53,286 nt of DNA from the NCBI GenBank assembly GCA_021324575.1, contig JAJPIW010000008.1, positions 1 through 53,286 on the forward strand, in the 5' to 3' direction. This document shows positions 19,015-27,835 of the stretch, piece by piece. This DNA comes from Intrasporangiaceae bacterium. Lineage in GTDB: Bacteria; Actinomycetota; Actinomycetes; Actinomycetales; Dermatophilaceae. Made by a program: the position numbers and the translations under genes. The notes beneath the pieces are model-generated. The model had not been told where the DNA came from. It saw only the letters and a program-made list of their open reading frames with translations, and did no database searches. Numbering within the stretch: the stretch's first letter is position 1; the number at the start of each line of letters is the position of its first letter.

Positions 19015-19842
19015 ATGAACCCGACGCCCGCCCCTGATGGCCTGCACACACTGTCGGTCGGCACGGCTGGGCCACGGGTCGCGTTCCTCCACGGCCTCTT
19101 CGGTCAGGGCCGCAACTGGATGCAGATCGCCAAGGCGGTCAGCGGGCCGAGGGGCGCCGACGCGCGCTGCCTGCTCGTCGACCTGCCCGACCACGGCCGG
19201 TCGCCGTGGTCGAGCGAGTTCTCCTTCCAGACGTATGCCGCTGCCGTCGCCTCTACCTTGGAGTCCACGGCCCCGGGGGAGCGGTGGACCGTCGTCGGCC
19301 ATTCGCTCGGCGGCAAGGTCGCCATGATGCTCGCCCTGGCCCACCCGGACCTCGTCGAACGGCTCGTCGTCGTCGACATCGCCCCCAAGGACTACGTCGG
19401 TCTGGACCGGTTCGCCGGCTACATCGCCGAGATGCAGCGGCTGCCGCTGACCGAGCTGACCAGCCGAGCGGATGTCGAATCCCGTTTCGCAGAGCCGGAT
19501 CCGGGCGTCAAGGCCTTCCTCCTGCAGAACCTGCGCCGGGACGGCGACCGGTGGCGGTGGCAGGCCAACCTCGACCTCGTCGCCGCCGACGCCGCCCGTG
19601 GTGCCGCCTCCCGGATGGCCGGCTGGCCGGAAGCGGCCGGCGAGCACCCGGCATACGACGGGGTGGTCGTCTGGGTCACGGGAGGCGAGTCGGGGTACGT
19701 ACGGCCCGAGGACGGCGACGCCATGCGTGCGCTGTTCCCGCGAACCCGGCAGCTGACGGTCAAGGGCGCCGGGCACTGGGTGCACACCGATGCCCCGGAC
19801 GTCGTCGTCGCGGCGCTGCGCCGCGTCATCGGCGCCGACTGA
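19015..19842 (+). CDS. Alpha/beta hydrolase (YbfF-like esterase)
   Basis: A 275-residue alpha/beta-hydrolase of the YbfF esterase style. HGLFGQGRNW near residues 26-35 forms the oxyanion region, the nucleophile is S97 in GHSLGGK, and the probable catalytic histidine is H254 in GAGHWVH. Start ATG 19015; the longer frame upstream overlaps ffh and is noise. The natural substrate is unknown; members hydrolyse short acyl esters and thioesters. An amidohydrolase follows 23 bases later and could be co-transcribed. A 9-base inverted repeat (CGAGTGTGC/GCACACTCG) lies between ffh and this gene. Confidence 0.85.
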   Translation: MNPTPAPDGLHTLSVGTAGPRVAFLHGLFGQGRNWMQIAKAVSGPRGADARCLLVDLPDHGRSPWSSEFSFQTYAAAVASTLESTAPGERWTVVGHSLGGKVAMMLALAHPDLVERLVVVDIAPKDYVGLDRFAGYIAEMQRLPLTELTSRADVESRFAEPDPGVKAFLLQNLRRDGDRWRWQANLDLVAADAARGAASRMAGWPEAAGEHPAYDGVVVWVTGGESGYVRPEDGDAMRALFPRTRQLTVKGAGHWVHTDAPDVVVAALRRVIGAD

Positions 19843-19865
19843 CCGGGCGTCGATAGGGTCGGGCC

Positions 19866-20954
19866 ATGGCGACGGTGCTGCACCTGACCGGTCCGGTCCT
19901 CGTGGGTCCGGACGACCTGCGCGCGGAGGCGTGGGTCATCGACGGACGGATCACGTATGCCGCGCCAAAGGGGGACCACGACGTCCAGTCGATCCCGGGC
20001 TGGGTGCTGCCGGGGCTCGTTGACGCGCACTGCCACATCGGGCTGGGGCCGCACGGTGAGGTGCCGCGGGAGGAGGCCGAGCGGCAGGCGCTCGCCGACC
20101 GGGACCACGGGACCTTGCTCGTCCGCGACGCCGGGCAGCCGGGCGACACTCGGTGGATCGACGACCGCCCGGACCTGCCCAAGGTGATCCGCGCCGGTCG
20201 GCACATCGCCCGGACCCGGCGCTACCTCCGCGGCTACGCCTGGGAGATCGAGCCGGAGCAGCTCGTCGACCACGTCCGCCAGGAGGCACGCGCAGGCGAC
20301 GGCTGGGTCAAGCTGGTGGGGGACTGGATCGACCGCGACACCGGTGACCTGTCGCCGTGCTGGCCGGCCGACGTGCTGGCCGAGGCCGTGGCCGCAGCCC
20401 ACGAGGAGGGCGCCCGGATGACGGCCCACTGCTTCGGCGAGGAGTCGCTCCACGACTTCGCCGCTGCGGGGACCGACTGCATCGAGCACGCGACCGGGCT
20501 GACCGAGGAGACGATCAGCTCCTTTGCGGCACAAGGGATCTCGATCGTGCCAACCCTCGTCAACATCGCCCAGTTCCCGCAGATCGCGGCGCCGGCTGCA
20601 GAGAAGTTCCCGCAGTACCAGCGGCACATGCTCGACCTCTACGACAGACGCTACGCGACCATCGGCGCGGCATACGAGGCCGGCGTCCCGATCTATGTCG
20701 GGACCGACGCCGGCGGCTCGCTGCCGCACGGGCTCGTGGCGCAGGAGGCGGCCGAGCTGGCCAAGGCCGGCCTGCCGGCGCGGGTGATCCTCGAGGCGGC
20801 GACCTGGGGGGCGCGGGCCTGGTTGGGCCGTCCGGGGCTCGAGGAGGGCGCGGACGCCGACCTCGTCGTCCTGCCCGCGGATCCGCGCGCCGACCTCGCG
20901 GTGCTGGGCGCTCCGACGGCAGTCGTGCTTCGCGGGGTGGCGGTTCGCGGCTGA
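19866..20954 (+). CDS. Metal-dependent amidohydrolase
   Basis: A 362-residue amidohydrolase-superfamily protein resembling imidazolonepropionase and prolidase-like hydrolases. DAHCHIG carries the first metal histidines H55 and H57; TAHCFGEESL and EHATGLTEE supply the later histidines, and GTDAGG contains the catalytic aspartate D281. It lacks a signal peptide, so it is cytoplasmic. The substrate cannot be told from sequence; cyclic amides or dipeptides are usual. It follows the alpha/beta hydrolase by 23 bases. Confidence 0.83.
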   Translation: MATVLHLTGPVLVGPDDLRAEAWVIDGRITYAAPKGDHDVQSIPGWVLPGLVDAHCHIGLGPHGEVPREEAERQALADRDHGTLLVRDAGQPGDTRWIDDRPDLPKVIRAGRHIARTRRYLRGYAWEIEPEQLVDHVRQEARAGDGWVKLVGDWIDRDTGDLSPCWPADVLAEAVAAAHEEGARMTAHCFGEESLHDFAAAGTDCIEHATGLTEETISSFAAQGISIVPTLVNIAQFPQIAAPAAEKFPQYQRHMLDLYDRRYATIGAAYEAGVPIYVGTDAGGSLPHGLVAQEAAELAKAGLPARVILEAATWGARAWLGRPGLEEGADADLVVLPADPRADLAVLGAPTAVVLRGVAVRG

Positions 20955-21126
20955 GCCTGGCGGCTCCTCCGGCTCCTCCGGCTCCTCTCGTGCCCGGGAC
21001 CATGGGCTCACATGGTGAGACATAAGCAACGGTTATTTGACCGATAACCTTGCGCTATCCAAAACTCCTACCTGTCACATAGGAGAAGGCGCGGCGCGAG
21101 CCGTCGCCCACAGCCCAAGGAGCGCC
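20955..21126 (+). promoter_or_regulatory. Leader of the sulfate-transport operon
   Basis: This 172-base gap is markedly more A/T-rich than its surroundings near 21020-21080. It contains two small dyads: CTCAC-ATG-GTGAG (21007-21019) and GGTTAT-N7-ATAACC (21031-21036 with 21044-21049). Both are plausible operators for a sulfur-responsive regulator, and TTGACC (21037-21042) inside the second could serve as a -35 element. No known riboswitch is recognisable. The binding-protein gene starts at 21127 after an AAGGAG-type site. Confidence 0.45.
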
Positions 21127-22179
21127 ATGTCCCGCGCCACACGTCTGACCGCCACTGCCACCGCCCTCGCCGGCGCGATGGCGATGACGGCCTGTGCCGG
21201 GGGTGGTAGCAGCGACACGTCGACGACGAGCTCTTCGTCCGGCGCCCAGGCCACCGATGCCGCCAAGGTGAGCGGCACGATCAGCCTCTACGGGTACTCC
21301 GTGGCCAAGACCGCCTACGACAAGGTCATCCCGGGGTTCACGTCCGGTGGGGCCGGTCAGGGGGTCCAGTTCCAGCAGTCCTACGGCGCCTCGGGCGACC
21401 AGTCGCGCAAGGTCGCCGCCGGCGCTCCCGCCGACGTCGTCTCGTTCTCGGTCGAGCCCGACATCACCCGCCTGGTCAAGGCCGGACTCGTGTCGGCCGA
21501 CTGGAATGCCAGCGCCACCAAGGGAATTCCCTTCGGGTCGGTGGTGACGATCGTGGTACGCAAGGGCAACCCCAAGGGGATCCACGACTGGGACGACCTG
21601 CTCAAGCCGGGCATCAACGTCGTCACCCCGAACCCGTTCTCCTCCGGTTCCGCCAAGTGGAACCTCCTGGCCCCGTATGCCGTGAAGTCCGACGGCGGCA
21701 CCAACCCGGCCGCGGGCCTGGCCTACCTGAGCTCGCTCATCACCGGGCACGTGCACGTCCAGCCCGGCTCGGGGCGCGAGGCCACCGAGACATTCCTCCA
21801 GGGCACCGGTGACGTGCTGCTGTCCTACGAGGACGAGGCCATCGCCGCGGTGCGGGCCGGAGACCCGGTCGAGTACGTCACGCCGCCGCAGACCTTCAAG
21901 ATCGAGAACCCGGTCGCGGTCGTCACCAAGGCCAAGAACCCCACGGCTGCCAAGGCGTTCGTCGACTACCTCTTCACCCCCACGGCGCAGAAGCTGTTCG
22001 CCGAGGCCGGCTTCCGGCCGGTCGACCCGACCGTCGCCGCGGCATACGCGAAGGACTTCCCGGCTCCGCAGAAGCTGTGGACCATCGCCGACCTCGGCGG
22101 CTGGGCCTCGGTCGACAAGGACCTGTTCACCAAGGACACCGGCAAGGTCGCGGTCATCTATGACAAGGCCACCAAATGA
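21127..22179 (+). CDS. Sulfate/thiosulfate-binding lipoprotein
   Basis: A 350-residue extracytoplasmic binding protein of the Sbp/CysP family for a sulfate ABC importer. A lipoprotein signal ends at MTAC with C23 as the lipid-modified residue, followed by a Ser/Thr-rich linker. Family blocks visible include QQSYGASGDQSRKV, ADVVSFSVEPDI, DDLLKPGINVVTPNPFSSGSAKWNLL and LFAEAGFRPVDP. I chose ATG 21127, which starts the signal peptide after AGGAGCGCC. Its stop overlaps the cysT start (ATGA). All four genes to 24885 overlap and form one operon. Confidence 0.92.
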   Translation: MSRATRLTATATALAGAMAMTACAGGGSSDTSTTSSSSGAQATDAAKVSGTISLYGYSVAKTAYDKVIPGFTSGGAGQGVQFQQSYGASGDQSRKVAAGAPADVVSFSVEPDITRLVKAGLVSADWNASATKGIPFGSVVTIVVRKGNPKGIHDWDDLLKPGINVVTPNPFSSGSAKWNLLAPYAVKSDGGTNPAAGLAYLSSLITGHVHVQPGSGREATETFLQGTGDVLLSYEDEAIAAVRAGDPVEYVTPPQTFKIENPVAVVTKAKNPTAAKAFVDYLFTPTAQKLFAEAGFRPVDPTVAAAYAKDFPAPQKLWTIADLGGWASVDKDLFTKDTGKVAVIYDKATK

Positions 22180-23075
22180 CGGCAACCGCCTCGGCGGGGT
22201 TGGCGGGCGGCACGCACGTGTCGCCCGCTGAGCCGCGTCCGGGGCCGGACTCGCTGGTGCCGCACCATGCGCCGCCGGCACAGCGACCCTCGCGGGGCCG
22301 CCCGTATGCCACCGGTCTGGTGACGCTGTGGCTCAGCGTGGTCGTCCTGCTCCCGCTCGCGGCCCTCGCCGTGACGTCCACCGAGGACGGCTGGGGCGGC
22401 TTCTGGAGCGCGCTCACCGCGCCCTCGGCCCTGGCCGCCCTGCGCGTCACGGTGCTCGTCTCGGCCGTCGTCGCTCTGCTCAACGCGGTCATGGGAACCC
22501 TCATCGCCTGGGTCCTCGTGCGCGACGACTTCCCGGGCAAGGGCCTGGTCAACGTCCTCATCGACCTGCCGTTCGCGCTGCCCACGATCGTCGCCAGCAT
22601 CGTCCTGCTGTCGCTCTACGGCCCGGACAGCCCGATCCACGTGCACTTCAACGCCACCCGCTACGGCCTGGTCGTCGCGCTCGCGTTCGTCACGCTGCCC
22701 TTCGTCGTCCGCTCCGTCCAGCCGGTGCTCATCGAGGCCGACAAGGAGGTCGAGGAGGCGGCCGCGTCGCTCGGTGCGGGAGGGGTGACGATCTTCCGCC
22801 GCGTCATCCTGCCGACCCTCGCTCCCGCGATGATCAGCGGCACCGGGCTGGCGTTCGCCCGCGCCATCGGCGAGTTCGGCTCGGTCGTCCTCATCGGCGG
22901 CAACATCCCCCGGCACACCCAGGTCGCCTCCCAGTACATCCAGCAGCAGATCGAGATCGACCAGCCGGTCAACGCGGCGGTCATCTCGGTGGCACTGCTC
23001 GTCATCGCCTTCGCCACCCTCTTCCTGCTGCGCATCGCCTCCTCCCGGTCGCTTCGACGCGAGACGGCGTCGTGA
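22176..23075 (+). CDS. cysT: Sulfate ABC permease CysT
   Basis: A 299-residue inner-membrane permease with about six helices and a cytoplasmic N-terminal extension of roughly 45 residues. The EAA loop ([28 protein letters not shown]) that docks with the ATPase is clear, and [16 protein letters not shown] is diagnostic of the CysT/CysU subfamily. It overlaps the binding-protein gene by four bases and cysW by four bases. Confidence 0.93.
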   Translation: MTATASAGLAGGTHVSPAEPRPGPDSLVPHHAPPAQRPSRGRPYATGLVTLWLSVVVLLPLAALAVTSTEDGWGGFWSALTAPSALAALRVTVLVSAVVALLNAVMGTLIAWVLVRDDFPGKGLVNVLIDLPFALPTIVASIVLLSLYGPDSPIHVHFNATRYGLVVALAFVTLPFVVRSVQPVLIEADKEVEEAAASLGAGGVTIFRRVILPTLAPAMISGTGLAFARAIGEFGSVVLIGGNIPRHTQVASQYIQQQIEIDQPVNAAVISVALLVIAFATLFLLRIASSRSLRRETAS

Positions 23076-23878
23076 AGACCTCCCGGCCGGCCCGCTGGTC
23101 GCTGCGCGTCGTCGCGCTCGGCTACCTCATCGCCCTGCTCGGCACGCCTGTCGTCCTGATCCTGTGGCGTACCTTCGAGCCGGGCCTGGGGACCTTCCTC
23201 GCCTCGGTCAAGACCCCCGCGGCGATCTCGGCGCTCAACCTGTCGCTGCTCATCGTGGCCATCGTCGTGCCGCTCAACGTCATCTTCGGCGTCGTCACGG
23301 CGCTGGCGCTCGTTCGCGGCCGGTTCCGCGGGCGCGGGCTGCTCCAGGCGGTCGTCGACCTGCCCTTCGCCGTCTCACCGGTCGTCGTCGGCGTCTCGCT
23401 CATCCTGCTGTGGGGCGCGGGCGGCTGGTTCGGCGCGCTGGACCGGGCCGGTTTCAAGGTCATCTTCGGGCTGCCCGGCATGGTCCTCGCGACCCTCTTC
23501 GTCACCCTGCCGTTCGTCGTCCGCGAGGTCGAGCCCGTCCTGCACGAGATCGGGACCGATCAGGAGCAGGCGGCGGCCACGCTCGGCGCGAACGGCTGGC
23601 AGACGTTCTGGCGGATCACCCTGCCGGCGCTGCGCTGGGGCCTCACCTACGGCGTCGTGCTCACCGTGGCCCGGGCACTCGGCGAGTTCGGGGCGGTCAT
23701 CATGGTCAGCTCCGGCTTCGCCGGCGTCTCCCAGACCCTCACCCTGCTCGTCCACGCGCGCTACGTCGACGACCAGAACACCTACGGCGCGTATGCCGCG
23801 GCCACCCTGCTCATGGGCCTGGCCGTGCTCACGCTGCTGCTCATGAGTGTGCTCAACCGCAAGAGGAGAACGACATGA
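23072..23878 (+). CDS. cysW: Sulfate ABC permease CysW
   Basis: The second permease subunit, 268 residues with about six helices, forming the channel with CysT. The EAA loop [24 protein letters not shown] and [17 protein letters not shown] identify the CysW subfamily. GTG 23072 overlaps the cysT stop (GTGA); the much longer open frame upstream is a shadow of cysT. Its stop overlaps the cysA start. Confidence 0.93.
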   Translation: MKTSRPARWSLRVVALGYLIALLGTPVVLILWRTFEPGLGTFLASVKTPAAISALNLSLLIVAIVVPLNVIFGVVTALALVRGRFRGRGLLQAVVDLPFAVSPVVVGVSLILLWGAGGWFGALDRAGFKVIFGLPGMVLATLFVTLPFVVREVEPVLHEIGTDQEQAAATLGANGWQTFWRITLPALRWGLTYGVVLTVARALGEFGAVIMVSSGFAGVSQTLTLLVHARYVDDQNTYGAYAAATLLMGLAVLTLLLMSVLNRKRRTT

Positions 23879-24885
23879 TCACGGTGACCGGGGCGCACAA
23901 GTCCTACGGCACGTTCAAGGCGCTCGACGGAGTCTCCGTCGACATCCCGGCCGGCTCCCTTACGGCCCTGCTCGGTCCGAGCGGGTCGGGCAAGTCGACG
24001 CTGCTCCGCTCGATCGCCGGCCTCGAGGACCTGGACGGGGGGTCGGTGGTCATCAACGGCAAGGACGTGACCGGCATACCGCCCCAGCAGCGGGGGATCG
24101 GCTTCGTCTTCCAGCACTACGCCGCGTTCAAGCACATGACGGTGCGCGACAACGTCGCCTTCGGGCTGACCATCCGCAAGCGCCCCAAGGCCGAGATCGC
24201 CCGCAAGGTCGACGAGCTGCTCGAGATCGTCGGGCTGGACGGCTTCCAGCACCGGTACCCCGCCCAGCTCTCCGGTGGACAGCGGCAACGGATGGCCCTG
24301 GCCCGGGCGCTCGCCGTCGACCCCGAGGTGCTGCTCCTCGACGAGCCGTTCGGGGCGCTCGACGCCCAGGTCCGTGCCGACCTGCGCCGCTGGCTGCGCC
24401 GCCTGCACGACGAGGTCCACGTGACGACCGTGCTCGTCACCCACGACCAGGAGGAGGCGCTCGACGTCGCCGACCGGATCGCCGTCCTCAACAAGGGACG
24501 GATCGAGCAGATCGGGGACCCCGAGGTGCTCTACGACCGGCCGGCCAACGACTTCGTCATGTCCTTCCTCGGTCAGGTCGCCCACGTCAACGGCCGGCTC
24601 GTCCGGCCTCACGACATCGTGCTGACGCGGGACCGGAACGAGGCGTATGCCGCCGACGCCGCGGTCAAGGGCTCACCCGGCGTCATCACCGCTCGGGTCG
24701 ACCGGGTCGTCCGGCTCGGCTTCGAGGTGCGGGTCGAGCTGACGGCCGACAGCAGCGAGCAGCTCGAGGTCCAGGTCACCCGGGCCGCGGCCGAGGCCCT
24801 GGCGCTCGACCCCGGCGAGACGGTCTACGCGCGCGCCGCCCACACCCCGGATGCATGGGAGACCGACCCCGCGCTGGCCATCTGA
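23875..24885 (+). CDS. cysA: Sulfate ABC transporter ATPase CysA
   Basis: A 336-residue ATPase that powers sulfate/thiosulfate import. Walker [10 protein letters not shown] is at residues 34-42, signature LSGGQRQR from 132, Walker B DEP at 156-158, and a C-terminal TOBE-like domain (about 240-336) follows the [20 protein letters not shown] linker typical of CysA. ATG 23875 overlaps the cysW stop. The rare Ile codon ATA occurs within a CGGCATACC copy at 24071-24079, an example of the window-wide word dictating codon choice. A 24-base-arm palindrome follows the stop. Confidence 0.94.
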   Translation: MITVTGAHKSYGTFKALDGVSVDIPAGSLTALLGPSGSGKSTLLRSIAGLEDLDGGSVVINGKDVTGIPPQQRGIGFVFQHYAAFKHMTVRDNVAFGLTIRKRPKAEIARKVDELLEIVGLDGFQHRYPAQLSGGQRQRMALARALAVDPEVLLLDEPFGALDAQVRADLRRWLRRLHDEVHVTTVLVTHDQEEALDVADRIAVLNKGRIEQIGDPEVLYDRPANDFVMSFLGQVAHVNGRLVRPHDIVLTRDRNEAYAADAAVKGSPGVITARVDRVVRLGFEVRVELTADSSEQLEVQVTRAAAEALALDPGETVYARAAHTPDAWETDPALAI

Positions 24886-24905
24886 GGCCAGGCACCGTGA
24901 CAAGC

Positions 24906-24963
24906 TGACCCAATTGTTCCGGCAGTCACCGGGTCGCCCGTGACTACCGGAACAATTGGGTCA
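24906..24963. terminator. Long palindrome between convergent genes
   Basis: Arms of 24 bases (24906-24929, beginning TGACCCAATTGTTCCGG, and 24940-24963) pair with one mismatch around a ten-base loop. It lies 20 bases after cysA and its right end is the stop codon of the minus-strand NTF2-like gene, so it can serve both convergent transcripts. There is no T-tract in either direction. The 19 bases 24940-24958 are repeated exactly at 4742-4760, so this is one member of a dispersed family. Confidence 0.75.
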
Positions 24964-25416
24964 GATCGTGACGCCAGGGCGCTCGTCGTCCCAGGCGGCC
25001 GCGCTGACCCGCCAGCCGACCGGCATCCGGACCAGCTGGATGGACTTCATCCCGCCTCCGGTGTGCTGGACGCCGTCCTGGGTCCAGGCCTTGGCATAGC
25101 CGCCGAACCAGTGCGCGATGTCGCCGAACACCTCGGTCCGCCCGTCCGTCGCCCACTCCCGGAAGCCGACGACGGACCCTCCTGCCAGCAGCGCCCGCCG
25201 CGGCTCGATGAACGCCTCGACCGAGTAGACCGCGGGATCGAGCCCGCACGTCCGGACGATGACCGCCTCGGGGAGGAACAGGTCGCGCAGCGCCGCGAGC
25301 CGTGCGTCGAGGTCAGGCCCCGTCGCGAAGGCCGCGAAGAAGGTCGCCACGATCGCCTCGATGGTCGTCCGGTCGGCAGCCAACTGGGCGTCGGGACCAG
25401 AGTGCTCGTAGGTCAT
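24961..25416 (-). CDS. NTF2/SnoaL-like domain protein
   Basis: A 151-residue protein with the NTF2-like cone fold (SnoaL/DUF4440 type): an N-terminal helix AADRTTIEAIVATFFAAFATG, a LRDLFLPEAVIVRTCG strand-turn and a C-terminal sheet (SIQLVRMPVGWRVSAAAWDDERPG). Members are small enzymes or binding modules; no function can be assigned. Start ATG at 25416, giving MTYEHSGPDAQLAADR. It is the second gene of a minus-strand pair, four bases after the DUF1684 gene, and its stop codon lies within the palindrome. Confidence 0.75.
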   Translation of the reverse strand: MTYEHSGPDAQLAADRTTIEAIVATFFAAFATGPDLDARLAALRDLFLPEAVIVRTCGLDPAVYSVEAFIEPRRALLAGGSVVGFREWATDGRTEVFGDIAHWFGGYAKAWTQDGVQHTGGGMKSIQLVRMPVGWRVSAAAWDDERPGVTI

Positions 25417-25420
25417 CGGG

Positions 25421-26059
25421 TCAGTCCAGGGCGTAGGGGTCGGAGGTGCCGTAGTCGGGCAGCAGCTCGCCCACGGGCGCGGCTCCGGTGAGCACGTTGC
25501 CTCGTGGCGCGAGCGGGCAGCTCCACCTCGCGCTGTAGACGCAGGACGGGTTGTAGGCGAAGTTGAGGTCGACCACCCAGTCTCCTCCCGGCATCCGACC
25601 GAGGTCGGCGCCCTTGACCGTGTCCAGGACGTACCGCCCTGCGCCATAGGTGGACTCGCCGTTCGTGGCGTCCTTGAACGGCACGAACACCCCGCCGCCG
25701 TAGGTCCCCAGCCACCACACGTCCAGGCTCCCGAGGTCGCCGAGACGCACCTGCCCGATCCGGCGGAACGGCGCGACCCCGTCGGTCCCGGTGGCGTACT
25801 CCCACTGGCCCTCGTCCGCGGGCTCGATCTCGACGTCGAAGCGGAAGGCCGGGTCGTATGCCGCGTGCCGGAGCTCCTGGTCGGCCAGCCGGGCGGTCGC
25901 GGGGTGGTCGCGGAACATGGCCGACCGGCCCTCGACCCAGAGCGCATGACCCTGCGCCGGTGAACCGGCAGCGCGCACCGCGGCATACAGGTCATGGACC
26001 TCCCGCCGCCACGAGGCGACGTCGAGGGCGGTGCGGGCGGGCTGCGGCAGGGACGTCAC
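25421..26059 (-). CDS. DUF1684 domain protein
   Basis: A 212-residue protein of the DUF1684 family, whose function is unknown. Family blocks seen here are GQVRLGDLGSLDVWWLGTYGGGVFVPFKDATNG, GRYVLDTVKGADLG and DLNFAYNPSCVYSARWSCPLAP, the last carrying two cysteines conserved in the family. It has no signal peptide. It is transcribed divergently from the Rrf2 regulator, from a 44-base intergenic region, and is probably co-transcribed with the NTF2-like gene. The promoter-proximal position suggests control by the neighbouring regulator, which is inference. Confidence 0.85.
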   Translation of the reverse strand: MTSLPQPARTALDVASWRREVHDLYAAVRAAGSPAQGHALWVEGRSAMFRDHPATARLADQELRHAAYDPAFRFDVEIEPADEGQWEYATGTDGVAPFRRIGQVRLGDLGSLDVWWLGTYGGGVFVPFKDATNGESTYGAGRYVLDTVKGADLGRMPGGDWVVDLNFAYNPSCVYSARWSCPLAPRGNVLTGAAPVGELLPDYGTSDPYALD

Positions 26060-26103
26060 CGGACCAGCCTAGGGAGCGCGCCTCGGCGCTGTCGTGCGCC
26101 ACA

Positions 26104-26577
26104 ATGCCGGACGTGGACATCTCCGCCAAGACCGACTACGCGCTGCGCGCGATGGCGTCGATCGCGGAGGCCGCCGGACTGGGGAGCGGACCGGTCTCGG
26201 TCGACGAGCTGGCCCGCCAGCAGGACCTGCCACGCAAGTTCCTCGAGGCCATCGTCGCCGACCTGCGCCGGGCCGGGCTCTTGGAGAGCCACCGCGGGCC
26301 CTACGGCGGCTACACCCTGGCCCGGCCGGCCGACCGGATCGGTCTCGGCGACGTGTTCCGGGCGGTCGACGGACCTCTCGCCGAGGTCCGCGGGCTCCGG
26401 CCGCACGAGACGACCTACGAGGGAGCGGCCAGCGCGCTGCCCGCGGTCTACGTCGCCGTCCGGGTCGCGCTGCGGCAGGTCCTCGACGACACCACCGTCG
26501 CCGACCTGGTCAGCGGGCAGCTGCCCGCCCACGTCATCGAGCTGGTCGCCGCGCCGGGGGCCTGGGAGAACCGCTGA
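26104..26577 (+). CDS. Rrf2 family regulator without cysteines
   Basis: A 157-residue winged-helix Rrf2 protein: [19 protein letters not shown], a recognition region [42 protein letters not shown], then a dimerisation helix. No cysteine occurs anywhere, so unlike IscR or NsrR it cannot ligate an Fe-S cluster. Cysteine-free Rrf2 members include CymR, which controls cysteine and sulfur genes in Firmicutes; the sulfate operon ends 1.2 kb upstream. ATG 26104 or GTG 26113 are both possible starts. Little room exists for a 5' leader, so leaderless translation is possible. Confidence 0.85.
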   Translation: MPDVDISAKTDYALRAMASIAEAAGLGSGPVSVDELARQQDLPRKFLEAIVADLRRAGLLESHRGPYGGYTLARPADRIGLGDVFRAVDGPLAEVRGLRPHETTYEGAASALPAVYVAVRVALRQVLDDTTVADLVSGQLPAHVIELVAAPGAWENR

Positions 26578-26786
26578 GGCCGGGCCGGCCACGCTCAGAG
26601 GGAGAGGTGAGCGGGCGGCATACGGGACCGCTGGTGGTCCGAGGCGGTGCGGGAGTCTGGCAGAATGGTCCGCTGTACACCTTCTGGCATGGGTCTTCTT
26701 CCCGCCGGATACCTACCCCGAGCATCGGCTCCCCGCGCTCCACGCGGTCTTGCCGTGCTCACCACAGAAACAGGAGACAGGCACTC
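26578..26786 (+). promoter_or_regulatory. rpsP promoter and leader region
   Basis: A 209-base gap before rpsP. TCTGGCAGAATG (26656-26667) is matched at 11 of 12 positions by TCTGGCAGACTG (32855-32866) in the gap before rplS, suggesting a shared promoter core for the two ribosomal protein units. The ribosome binding site is GGAGA, nine bases before the GTG start. One CGGCATACG word lies at 26616-26624. Confidence 0.45.
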
Positions 26787-27578
26787 GTGGCCGTCAAGAT
26801 TCGTCTGAAGCGCATGGGCAAGATCCGTGCACCGTTCTACCGCGTCGTCGTCATGGACTCCCGCACCAAGCGGGACGGCCGGGCGATCGAGGAGATCGGC
26901 AAGTACCACCCCACCGAGGAGCCGTCGCTCATCGACATCTCCTCCGACCGTGCGCAGTACTGGCTGGGTCAGGGCGCGCAGCCGACCGAAGCCGTCGAGG
27001 CGCTGCTCAAGATCACCGGTGACTGGCAGAAGTACAAGGGCGAGCCCGGCACTGAGGGCACCCTGAAGGTCAAGGAGCCCAAGGCGTCCAAGAAGTCGCT
27101 CTACGAGGCAGCCCTCGCGGCCGCCGGCAAGAGCAGCGGCGACGACACCTCCGGCGCAACCACCCCGCGCAAGAAGGCGTCGGCCAAGGTCGAGGCCGCT
27201 GCGGCCGAGGTCGAGGCCAAGGACGCCGCCACCGCTGCCGAGGCCGCCGCGGCTCCCGCGGAGTCTGCCGAGGAGGCCGCCCAGGCGACAGAGTTCCTCG
27301 ACGCCACCCCGGACTCCATCCGGACCGCTGACGAGGCCGGCGAGTCCGACGTCGTGACCAGCCCGGCCGAGGCCGTGCCCGCGACGGAGCTGCCGGCCGG
27401 CGCCGTCGCTCCGCTCGAGGACGGCTCGGCCCCCGAGGGCTACACCGTCAAGGGCAACGCCGACTCCGGCAAGTACCACGAGCCCGACGGCCAGTGGTAC
27501 GGCCAGACCGTCGCCGAGTTCTGGTTCAAGACCGGTGCCGACGCCGAGGCCGCAGGCTTCGTCAAGGCCGGGTCCTGA
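26787..27578 (+). CDS. rpsP: 30S protein S16 with long C-terminal extension
   Basis: The first about 85 residues are ribosomal protein S16 ([26 protein letters not shown] region, [32 protein letters not shown]). The protein is 263 residues, well over twice the usual S16. Residues about 90-215 are Ala/Glu/Lys-rich and low in complexity, and 216-263 form an ordered-looking module: [36 protein letters not shown]. That GN-x-x-S-x-x-YH ... TxAEFWF ... AEAAGF pattern recurs in other actinobacterial proteins as a small appended domain (I recall it as the sunset domain). GTG 26787 is the S16 start; open frame upstream is noise. Confidence 0.93.
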   Translation: MAVKIRLKRMGKIRAPFYRVVVMDSRTKRDGRAIEEIGKYHPTEEPSLIDISSDRAQYWLGQGAQPTEAVEALLKITGDWQKYKGEPGTEGTLKVKEPKASKKSLYEAALAAAGKSSGDDTSGATTPRKKASAKVEAAAAEVEAKDAATAAEAAAAPAESAEEAAQATEFLDATPDSIRTADEAGESDVVTSPAEAVPATELPAGAVAPLEDGSAPEGYTVKGNADSGKYHEPDGQWYGQTVAEFWFKTGADAEAAGFVKAGS

Positions 27579-27580
27579 CC

Positions 27581-27823
27581 ATGCTCGACGAGGCGCTGGA
27601 GCACCTGGTCACCGGGATCGTCGACCACAAGGAGGACGTCGTCGTGCGCGAGAAGCGCACCCGCGGCGGCGACCTCCTCGAGGTCCGCGTCCACCCCGAC
27701 GACCTGGGCCGCGTCATCGGCCGCTCCGGCCGCACCGCCTCCTCGCTGCGCACCGTCATGGGTGCGCTCGCGGGCGGCAAGAACGTCCGGATCGACATCG
27801 TCGACACCGACCGCGTGCGCTGA
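27581..27823 (+). CDS. khpA: KH-domain RNA-binding protein KhpA
   Basis: An 80-residue protein made of a single KH domain; the RNA-gripping GxxG loop is GRSG at residues 47-50 (LGRVIGRSGRTASSLR). It is the usual neighbour of rpsP and rimM in Gram-positive bacteria and acts with KhpB in RNA binding and cell-envelope regulation in Firmicutes; the actinobacterial role is less clear. Start ATG 27581, two bases after the rpsP stop, so translation is coupled. A strong hairpin follows the stop. Confidence 0.93.
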   Translation: MLDEALEHLVTGIVDHKEDVVVREKRTRGGDLLEVRVHPDDLGRVIGRSGRTASSLRTVMGALAGGKNVRIDIVDTDRVR

Positions 27824-27835
27824 CCGCAGGCACAC

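Noticed and set aside
19957-20347. Small alternate-frame genes within the amidohydrolase
   Set aside because: Arg/Pro/Gly-rich translations typical of GC-rich shadow frames, with no independent start signals.
20955-21126. A riboswitch before the sulfate operon
   Set aside because: The leader is short, and I see none of the conserved cores of SAM or other sulfur-related riboswitches; only simple DNA dyads are present.
22328-23071. N-terminal extension fusing CysW to a longer protein
   Set aside because: The open frame runs through cysT in another frame and encodes Arg/Pro-rich noise; the GTG at 23072 with GTGA overlap fits operon structure.
26578-26786. A tRNA or small RNA gene before rpsP
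   Set aside because: No cloverleaf with the TTCRA box or other recognisable RNA fold could be found by eye.
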